A model generated the notes under the pieces. It had not been told where the DNA came from. It made no database searches and saw only the letters and a program-made list of their open reading frames with translations. This document shows positions 58,112-64,000 of a DNA stretch of 64,000 nt, one piece after another (the first letter of the stretch is position 1; each line of letters begins with the position of its first letter). A program made the translations under genes and the position numbers. Origin of the DNA: Bradyrhizobium sp. CCGUVB1N3 (GTDB lineage Bacteria; Pseudomonadota; Alphaproteobacteria; Rhizobiales; Xanthobacteraceae); NCBI RefSeq assembly GCF_024199925.1, contig NZ_JANADR010000001.1, forward strand, positions 2,542,001-2,606,000, read 5' to 3'.

Positions 58112-59524
58112 TCAGTTACCGCTCGGCCATTCCGGCGGGTGGCTGCCGAGCGGCATTGCCGGACGCAGCCAATCGGCCGGGGTTTTCGACAGCATCGCCG
58201 AATGGCTGACCGCTTTCAACGTTCCGAAACCGGATGGCATGGCCTTTATGAACGCAGGATGTACAGCCGCCCCCGGAAGATCCGGGGTCTTCAGACCGTC
58301 CGCGAGCCGGCCGAGATTCCACAACCAGCGCCCGGTTTGCGCCAGCGACACGCGCACGTGCCAGCTACCGCCCTCGCGGGCCTGGCGCGCCTTCGCCATC
58401 ATCGCACCGAAGGCCATCAGATAGCCGGTGGCGTGGTCGAGCATCTGCGCGGGCAATTCCTTCGGTCCGTCAACGCCCGCGGCCTGCCCCTCCGCGTGGT
58501 TGAAGCCGGTCGCAGTCTGCACCAGCGAGTCGAAGCCGCGCCGCTCTGCCCAGGGACCGGCATGGCCATAGGCCGACAGCGTGACGTAGACGATGCCCGG
58601 ATTGATCTTTGCCGCATCTTCCGGCGCGAAGCCGAGGGCGGCGAGTGAGCGCGGACGATAGCCCTGCGAGAAGATGTCGGCCTCCGTGAGCAGCGCACGC
58701 AGCCGCTTGCGACCCGCATCGCTCTTCAGCTCGATGAAGGTCGTAAGCTTGCCGCGCCCGGTGTCGATGGTGAGCCAGGGGATGGCGGGCAGCTCGGGGC
58801 CGGACACCAGCAGCACATCCGCGCCGTGAACGGCGAGCGTGCGGCCCGCAACGGGCCCTGCGATGACGCGGGAAAGATCGAGCACGCGCAGGCCCGCGAG
58901 CGGGCGGTCGCCTTTTGGCCAAAGCTTGGGCCACGGCTTTGGCGGCGCCTCGCCGATCTTCTCGATCGAGACGAGCGGCAGCTCGGCCAGTGCACGCGCC
59001 TGCGGCAGCACGGACCATTCGTCATGGGAACGCATCAGCGCAACGACGCCGCCCGCAGCATAGGCGGCGGTCTCAAAATCCTCGCCCTTCCATTGCATCA
59101 ACGCGGCTTGCACCTTTTCGCGCTCCGGCTCGGAGCCGAGCACCTTGCAGACGGCGTCGCGATGGTGCGGGAAGTTGGTGTGACAGCGGACGAAGCGGCC
59201 ATCGCCGGTCTTGTAGACGCCGGCGATCGCATCCCAGGCCGGCGGCGGCGGTTTGTCGTCGACGCGCAGATAGCGTTCGGAGCGACATTCGACGACGGCA
59301 TGGCGCATGTCCACAGTGACATCCTGCACCTCGCCCGTGCGCTGCCTCCAGATTTCGGCGGCCGCAAGGCCCGCCGCAGCGATGCTGACCTGGCCTGCTG
59401 TCGCGACGCGGAATGAGGACGGGATTTGCGGCTCCTCGCCGCTCAGCCAGACGCGCTCGAGCGCGGCGGCCTCGCCGCCCGCGGAGGTCCAGATATCCTT
59501 GAGGACATGGGCCGGACTTTGCAT
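58112..59524 (-). CDS. Class III CoA-transferase (CaiB/BaiF family)
   Basis: A 470-residue enzyme moving CoA between carboxylic acids. Family blocks are visible: PLAGLRVLDLSRVIAGPVAG and TLAVHGADVLLVSGPELPAI, then DIFSQGYRPRSLAALGFAPE and YVTLSAYGHAGPW. It is longer than typical members (about 400) because of an extra N-terminal half-domain (residues 1-190), which may be a degenerate duplicate. The ATG at 59524 is preferred over GTG at 59530 on Shine-Dalgarno spacing (GGGAG, 9 nt). Substrate unknown. Confidence 0.85.
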   Translation of the reverse strand: MQSPAHVLKDIWTSAGGEAAALERVWLSGEEPQIPSSFRVATAGQVSIAAAGLAAAEIWRQRTGEVQDVTVDMRHAVVECRSERYLRVDDKPPPPAWDAIAGVYKTGDGRFVRCHTNFPHHRDAVCKVLGSEPEREKVQAALMQWKGEDFETAAYAAGGVVALMRSHDEWSVLPQARALAELPLVSIEKIGEAPPKPWPKLWPKGDRPLAGLRVLDLSRVIAGPVAGRTLAVHGADVLLVSGPELPAIPWLTIDTGRGKLTTFIELKSDAGRKRLRALLTEADIFSQGYRPRSLAALGFAPEDAAKINPGIVYVTLSAYGHAGPWAERRGFDSLVQTATGFNHAEGQAAGVDGPKELPAQMLDHATGYLMAFGAMMAKARQAREGGSWHVRVSLAQTGRWLWNLGRLADGLKTPDLPGAAVHPAFIKAMPSGFGTLKAVSHSAMLSKTPADWLRPAMPLGSHPPEWPSGN

Positions 59525-59582
59525 GGCCACCTGCTCCCGTTAGCTTGGCTCCACGCACTTCACTAGCACGGAAAGGACTGCA

Positions 59583-59870
59583 ATGGCTGCCATCGATCCC
59601 CTCACTGCGGGTGCCGTGTTGCTCGCGACCGCCGCCACCGACGCGGTCTACGTCATGTTCACCTCCGCGGTCGTGGCGCGCAAGCGCGTGCCGGCTGCGA
59701 CCTGGAGCGCGATCTGGTACCTGCTCTCCTCCTATGCCGTCATCAGCTACACCGAGAACGCGACTTATGTCGCCTTCGCCGCGATCGGCTCCTGGATTGG
59801 CGCCTACGCGTCGCTCACCTTCCTGCACCGCCCGCCCGGCGGCCCGCCGGTAGGCGCGGCCCCGGAGTGA
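59583..59870 (+). CDS. Small three-helix membrane protein
   Basis: A 95-residue protein with hydrophobic segments at about 8-30, 41-57 and 62-78, and a short Pro-rich tail. It is divergent from the CoA-transferase gene, 58 bp away. No family was recognised. A copy of a palindromic dispersed repeat follows 24 bp after its stop. Confidence 0.75.
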   Translation: MAAIDPLTAGAVLLATAATDAVYVMFTSAVVARKRVPAATWSAIWYLLSSYAVISYTENATYVAFAAIGSWIGAYASLTFLHRPPGGPPVGAAPE

Positions 59871-59893
59871 CGGTCGAAACCCATTCAGAAATC

Positions 59894-59980
59894 GTAGGGT
59901 GGACAAAGCGAAGCGTGCCCACCGCTTTCGTGCGGATTGAAGAATGGTGGGCACGGCGCAAGCGCGCCTTTGCCCACCCA
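59894..59980. repeat. GTAGGGTGG-type palindromic repeat, copy 1
   Basis: An 87-bp element with imperfect inverted ends (GTAGGGTGGACAAA at 59894-59907, TTTGCCCACCC at 59969-59979). Its interior (AGCGAAGCGTGCCCACCGCT) is shared with the copy at 60835-60924. It lies upstream of the SDR gene. Confidence 0.82.
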
Positions 59981-60036
59981 CAACTCGCGAGGTAAAAGCA
60001 GCTGCATTCCACGCGACCAACAAAAAGGAGCCAAAA

Positions 60037-60807
60037 ATGGATCTCGGTCTCAAAGGGAAAAGCGCCGTCGTGCTGGGTGGCACGCGCGGCATCGGGCGGG
60101 CGATTGCGGCGACGGTGGCCGGCGAAGGCGCCAACGTTGCGGTCTGCGCGCGCAACGCCGAGCAGGTTGCGGCCACCGTGGCTGAATTGAAAGCGAGCGG
60201 CGTGCGCGCGACAGGTAGCGCGGTCGATGTGACTGACGGCGCGGCTCTGAAATCCTGGATCGACGGCGTCGCCAGGGAGTTGGGCGGCATCGACATGATG
60301 TTCTCCAACGCCGGCGCCATGGCGCAAGGCAACGACGTCGCCTCATGGGAGCAGAATTTCCGGCTCGATGTGGTCGGCGCCGTGCATGCGTTCGAAGCGG
60401 CGCGTCCGTTCCTCGAGACAAGCGGCGAGAAGACGGGCGATGCAGCCTTCGTCATCATCTCGTCGGTTTCAGCAGCGCAAGCCGATGCGGCCGGCTCCTA
60501 CGGCCCGATCAAGGCGGCACTGATCCACATGGCCAAGGGGCTGGCGCGGCAATACGCGAAGAAGAAAATCCGCGTCAACGTGGTGTCGCCCGGCACCGTC
60601 TATTTCAAGGGCGGCGTCTGGAACATGATCGAGCAGAACATGCCCAAGCGCTACGAGGACGCGCTCGCCCGCAATCCGACAGGGCGCATGGCCACGCCGC
60701 AGGAAATTGCGAACGCCGCGGTGTTTCTGGCAAGCCCGGTGTCCTCGTTCACGACAGGCTCCAATCTCGTCGTGGACGGCGGCATCTCGAACCGGGTGAA
60801 TTTCTAG
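60037..60807 (+). CDS. SDR-family oxidoreductase
   Basis: A 256-residue short-chain dehydrogenase/reductase. The NAD(P) motif GGTRGIGRAI lies at about 14-23, NAG at about 91-93, and the catalytic Ser/Tyr/Lys are in ISSVSAAQADAAGSYGPIKA (Y-x3-K). The C-terminal pattern is classical. The ATG at 60037 has an AAGGAG Shine-Dalgarno 7 nt upstream, which decides it over the upstream frame start at 59944. The substrate is unknown. It is flanked on both sides by copies of one palindromic repeat. Confidence 0.93.
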   Translation: MDLGLKGKSAVVLGGTRGIGRAIAATVAGEGANVAVCARNAEQVAATVAELKASGVRATGSAVDVTDGAALKSWIDGVARELGGIDMMFSNAGAMAQGNDVASWEQNFRLDVVGAVHAFEAARPFLETSGEKTGDAAFVIISSVSAAQADAAGSYGPIKAALIHMAKGLARQYAKKKIRVNVVSPGTVYFKGGVWNMIEQNMPKRYEDALARNPTGRMATPQEIANAAVFLASPVSSFTTGSNLVVDGGISNRVNF

Positions 60808-60834
60808 AGGCGCGATATCATCATCGAAGAACTT

Positions 60835-60924
60835 GTAGGGTGGGCAAAGCGAAGCGTGCCCACCGCTTTCGCGACGAGATGTTGGAAGGTAGGCACGGCG
60901 CTCGCGCGCCTTTGCCCACCCTAC
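60835..60924. repeat. GTAGGGTGG-type palindromic repeat, copy 2
   Basis: A 90-bp element with perfect 14-bp inverted ends (GTAGGGTGGGCAAA at 60835-60848, TTTGCCCACCCTAC at 60911-60924). It lies between the SDR stop and the dnaE2 stop, 855 bp from the left end of copy 1 to its own right end. Confidence 0.85.
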
Positions 60925-60950
60925 GGCAGCTTTACTGGAGGCGAAGAGCC

Positions 60951-63900
60951 TCAATGAAAATCCCGTGATGGCGGCAGAATCCTCACATCGCGGGGGTGGC
61001 GGAGTTTTTGCGCGGGCGTGTCGAGGTGGTCGCGGCGGTCGTCGTTGAGGGGCTCGATCAGGGCGTCGCCCGCCGGCACCGGGTGCTTGCGGCTCAGCGC
61101 ATCGTTCGCAAGCCCGACCAGATCGTGCGAGCGGTCGATCATGCGCTGGGCAATGAGATGCGTCACCTTTTCGGGGCTGCTCTGGATATAGCCCTCGACC
61201 AGGATGAGGCGCGCGCCCATGACCTCTTTGCGGTACTGCTCCATGATCTTGGGCCAGACCACGACATTGGCGATGCCGGTTTCGTCCTCCAGCGTCATGA
61301 ACACCACGCCGCTGGCGCTGCCCGGCCGCTGCCGGACCAGCACCACGCCGGCACAGCGGACGCGGCGCCGCTCGTTCTCATGACTGACGTCCTTGCAGGC
61401 GATGACGCGCTCGCGCGTGAACATCTCGCGCAAGAACTCCATCGGATGGCCCTTCAGCGACAGGCGGATGGTCTGGTAGTCGGCGACGACCTGCTCCGGG
61501 CGCGGCATAATCGGCAGCGGTTTTGCGTGCTCGTCCGGCTGCTCGCGCGCGGTCGCCGCCTCGAACAGCGGCAGCGGCACGTCGTCGGGCAGACGCCGCA
61601 CCTGCCATAGCGCCTCGCGGCGATCGAGCCCGAGCGAGCGGAAGGCATCGGCATCCGCCAGCAGGATCAGCGCGCGCTTGGGCAGGCCGGTGTCACGGGC
61701 GAAGTCTTCGAGCGAGGTGAAGGGCCGACGGTTACGCGCGACGACGATGCGGTCGGCCCAGTCTTGAACTCTCTCCACGTTGTCATTCCGGGGCACGCGA
61801 AGCGTGAACCCGGAATCTCGAGATTCCGGGTCTGGTGCTAACGCACCATCCCGGAATGACGATGTTGTGGACGCGCCCCGGAATGACAGCTGTGAGCGCT
61901 TCAGCTTCTCCTCATCCTCATCGCGCCAGTGGAAACCGTCGATCTGGCGGAAGCCCAAGCGCACGGCGCAATATTTGCCGTCGGTGTTCTCCAGCGTGTT
62001 CTGCGCAAAACTGTAGGACACGTCGATCTCGCGCACCTCGACGCCGTTCTTGCGGGCGTCGCCGACGATCTGTGCCGGGGCGTAAAAGCCCATCGGCTGG
62101 GAGTTGAGAAGCCCGCAGCAAAATGCATCGGGATGATAATATTTTAGCCAGGACGAAATGTAGACGAGCTGGGCGAAGCTCGCGGCATGGCTCTCCGGAA
62201 AACCGTAGGAGCCAAACCCCTTGATCTGGTCGAAACAGCTCCTGGCGAAGTCGGGATCGTAGCCGCGCGCCACCATGTTGCTGATCAGCTTGTCCTCGTA
62301 TTTGCCGATGGTGCCGACATTGCGGAAGGTCGCCATCGAGCGGCGCAGGCCGTTGGCCTCCTCGGAGGTGAATTTTGCCGCCTCGATCGCGATGCGCATC
62401 GCTTGTTCCTGAAACAGGGGTACGCCCATCGTCTTGTGCAGCACCTTGTAGAGCTCATCCTTGTCGCCATGCTCCGGTGACGGAGATGGATAGCTCACTT
62501 TTTCCTGGCCGTTCCGCCGCCGCAAGTAAGGATGCACCATATCGCCCTGGATCGGCCCCGGCCGCACGATCGCGACCTCGATGACCAGATCGTAGAAGGT
62601 CCGCGGCTTCAGGCGCGGCAGCATGTTCATCTGCGCGCGGCTCTCGACCTGGAACACGCCGAGCGACTCCCCGAGGCACAGCATGTCGTAAACCTTGGGA
62701 TCGTCCTGCGGGACGCTCGCCAGAACCCAGCGCTCACCTTTGTGTTCGTCGATCAGATCAAAGCATTTGCGGATGCAGGTCAGCATGCCCAGCGCCAGCA
62801 CGTCGACCTTCATCATGTTGAGCGCATCGACGTCGTCCTTGTCCCATTCGATGAAGGTGCGGTCGTCCATCGCGGCATTGCCGATCGGCACATAGGTGTC
62901 GAGCCGGTCTTGCGTGAGCACATAGCCGCCGACATGCTGCGAGAGATGGCGCGGGAACTCGATCAGCTCGGTCGCAAGCTCGACCGCGAGGCTGATCATG
63001 GGATTGTCGGGATCAAGCCCGGCCTGCTTCACCTGCATGTCGTTGAGGCCCTTGCCCCAGCTTCCCCATACCGTGTCGGCGAGCGCCGCGGTGACGTCCT
63101 CGGTCAGGCCCAGCGCCTTGCCGACATCGCGGATGGCGCTGCGCGGACGATAATGGATAATGGTCGCGATGATCGCGGCGCGATGGCGGCCGTAGCGGCG
63201 ATAGACATATTGCATCACCTCCTCGCGCCGCGAATGCTCGAAATCGACGTCGATATCAGGCGGCTCCAGCCGCTCCTTGGAGATGAAGCGCTCGAACAAC
63301 AGATCGACCTTGGTCGGATCGACCGAGGTGATGCCGAGCACGTAGCACACGGCGGAATTCGCCGCCGAGCCCCGGCCCTGGCACAGAATGTTCTGGCTGC
63401 GCGCATAATGGACGATGTCGTGCACGGTGAGAAAATAATGCGCGTATTTCAGCTCGGCGATCAGCGCGAGCTCCTTGTGCAGGGTGGCGCGGAGCTTGTC
63501 GTCGATCCTGCCGCCGAAACAAGTCTGCACGCCGGCCCAGGTCAGATCCTCCAGATGCCCTTGCGCGGTCTTGCCCGGCGGCACCGGCTCGTCCGGATAT
63601 TGATATTTGAGCTGGTCGAGCGAGAAGTCGATTGCGTCTGCAAAGCGCACGGTTTCTGCGATCGCCGCAGGGACATCGCGGAACAGCCGCGCCATTTCCC
63701 GCGGTGACTTCAAAAAGCGTTCGGCATTGGCCTCCAGCTTCCTCCCGATCGCCTCGATCGTGGTTTTTTCCCGGATGCAGGTCAGCACGTCCTGCAAGGG
63801 ACGGCGCGCGTGATGGTGATAGAGCACTTCGTTGGTCGCAAGCAGCGGCACCTTTGCATTCGCCGCGAGACCATCGAGCCGCGCGAGACGGCGCCGGTCG

Positions 63901-64000
63901 TCGCCGCGGTAGAGCAGGCTCGCCGCCAGCCACACGCCCTCGGCGCGGCTCGCCTTCAGTTTTCCGAGAACATCCAGCGCTTGTCCCGGCTCGAAGCGAT
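60951..64000 (-). CDS. dnaE2: Error-prone DNA polymerase III alpha subunit DnaE2 (5' end outside window)
   Basis: Over 1,010 residues of a C-family polymerase are in the window; the frame is open through base 64000, so the N-terminal PHP part is missing. The catalytic acidic motif PDIDVDFEHSRREEV, the GRGSAANSAVCYVLGI palm block, the helix-hairpin-helix region (KRALILLADADAFRSLGL) and the C-terminal OB fold (FMTLEDETGIANVVVWP) are all clear. DnaE2 works with ImuA/ImuB in SOS-induced mutagenic repair, and those genes would be expected just beyond the right edge. A palindromic dispersed element lies in frame within it at 61782-61887. Confidence 0.93.
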   Translation of the reverse strand, partial: RFEPGQALDVLGKLKASRAEGVWLAASLLYRGDDRRRLARLDGLAANAKVPLLATNEVLYHHHARRPLQDVLTCIREKTTIEAIGRKLEANAERFLKSPREMARLFRDVPAAIAETVRFADAIDFSLDQLKYQYPDEPVPPGKTAQGHLEDLTWAGVQTCFGGRIDDKLRATLHKELALIAELKYAHYFLTVHDIVHYARSQNILCQGRGSAANSAVCYVLGITSVDPTKVDLLFERFISKERLEPPDIDVDFEHSRREEVMQYVYRRYGRHRAAIIATIIHYRPRSAIRDVGKALGLTEDVTAALADTVWGSWGKGLNDMQVKQAGLDPDNPMISLAVELATELIEFPRHLSQHVGGYVLTQDRLDTYVPIGNAAMDDRTFIEWDKDDVDALNMMKVDVLALGMLTCIRKCFDLIDEHKGERWVLASVPQDDPKVYDMLCLGESLGVFQVESRAQMNMLPRLKPRTFYDLVIEVAIVRPGPIQGDMVHPYLRRRNGQEKVSYPSPSPEHGDKDELYKVLHKTMGVPLFQEQAMRIAIEAAKFTSEEANGLRRSMATFRNVGTIGKYEDKLISNMVARGYDPDFARSCFDQIKGFGSYGFPESHAASFAQLVYISSWLKYYHPDAFCCGLLNSQPMGFYAPAQIVGDARKNGVEVREIDVSYSFAQNTLENTDGKYCAVRLGFRQIDGFHWRDEDEEKLKRSQLSFRGASTTSSFRDGALAPDPESRDSGFTLRVPRNDNVERVQDWADRIVVARNRRPFTSLEDFARDTGLPKRALILLADADAFRSLGLDRREALWQVRRLPDDVPLPLFEAATAREQPDEHAKPLPIMPRPEQVVADYQTIRLSLKGHPMEFLREMFTRERVIACKDVSHENERRRVRCAGVVLVRQRPGSASGVVFMTLEDETGIANVVVWPKIMEQYRKEVMGARLILVEGYIQSSPEKVTHLIAQRMIDRSHDLVGLANDALSRKHPVPAGDALIEPLNDDRRDHLDTPAQKLRHPRDVRILPPSRDFH
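61782..61887. repeat. Palindromic dispersed element inside dnaE2
   Basis: A 106-bp element in the dnaE2 coding sequence. The main unit (61782-61860) has outer arms GTCATTCCGGG / CCCGGAATGAC, an inner 11-bp hairpin (807-817 region with 821-831), and side hairpins at 61794-61806 and 61833-61848. A further partial arm (CCCCGGAATGAC, 61876-61887) follows. It is related to the intergenic element at 14343-14434. The frame stays open across it and encodes about 35 Ser/Arg/Asp-rich residues. Confidence 0.85.

Overview
The window is GC-rich chromosomal DNA of an alphaproteobacterium, most likely Bradyrhizobium or a close relative in the Nitrobacteraceae. The evidence is family-level recognition: a MucR/Ros regulator, DUF1491, DUF5330, DUF2336 and TIGR03808/TIGR03809 proteins, an NrsF-type anti-sigma factor, a candidate general-stress (EcfG-type) promoter, a CtrA-type box, and several short palindromic dispersed repeats. 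I found no rRNA, tRNA, CRISPR array, transposase or prophage. The window holds about 59 protein genes, and the last one (dnaE2) runs off the right edge.

Layout. 0.3-3 kb: a VOC protein, a lipoprotein, a tiny conserved protein and a DUF2336 protein with a CtrA-like box. 3.1-5.6 kb: a divergent LysR / lactate-permease pair that looks like an insert. 5.7-11.3 kb: DUF1491, a PAS sensor kinase coupled to a peptidoglycan-binding membrane protein, DUF5330, SufE, a zinc-ligand-poor MucR and a membrane protein with a candidate EcfG promoter. 11.6-19 kb: two polytopic glycosyltransferases (GT39, GT87), a class II aldolase, an M20 dipeptidase and a HerA-like ATPase. 19.3-22 kb: two small conserved proteins and the folate operon folP-folB-folK. 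22-30.5 kb: methylmalonyl-CoA mutase (small subunit, GFA protein, a 49-aa protein, large subunit), a DUF3298-like protein, a TctC-type binding protein, MeaB and a pyroglutamyl-peptidase.

30.6-36 kb: TIGR03808/TIGR03809, then a three-gene operon of ECF sigma factor, membrane anti-sigma factor and secreted subtilisin-like protease, closed by a strong terminator. By eye, the periplasmic domain of the anti-sigma factor resembles the protease's own propeptide. 36.4-41 kb: diguanylate cyclase, a second DUF2336 protein, and a sigma-F/NrsF pair with a candidate autoregulatory promoter. 41-46.5 kb: enoyl-CoA hydratase, TolC, and a compact four-gene operon of unknown role headed by a membrane-anchored alpha/beta hydrolase. 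46.7-50 kb: an isolated AT-richer lipase, an FAD oxidase and a P-loop kinase. 50-53.4 kb: an amidohydrolase and a methyltransferase/MTHFR-like pair preceded by a perfect 18-bp palindrome. 53.5-58 kb: a heavy-metal-type RND pump with its adaptor. 58-64 kb: a class III CoA-transferase, a small membrane protein, an SDR flanked by two copies of a palindromic repeat, and error-prone dnaE2.

The observations I rate highest are the propeptide-like anti-sigma factor in the protease operon, and a dispersed palindromic element lying in frame inside dnaE2 with a related copy near 14.4 kb.
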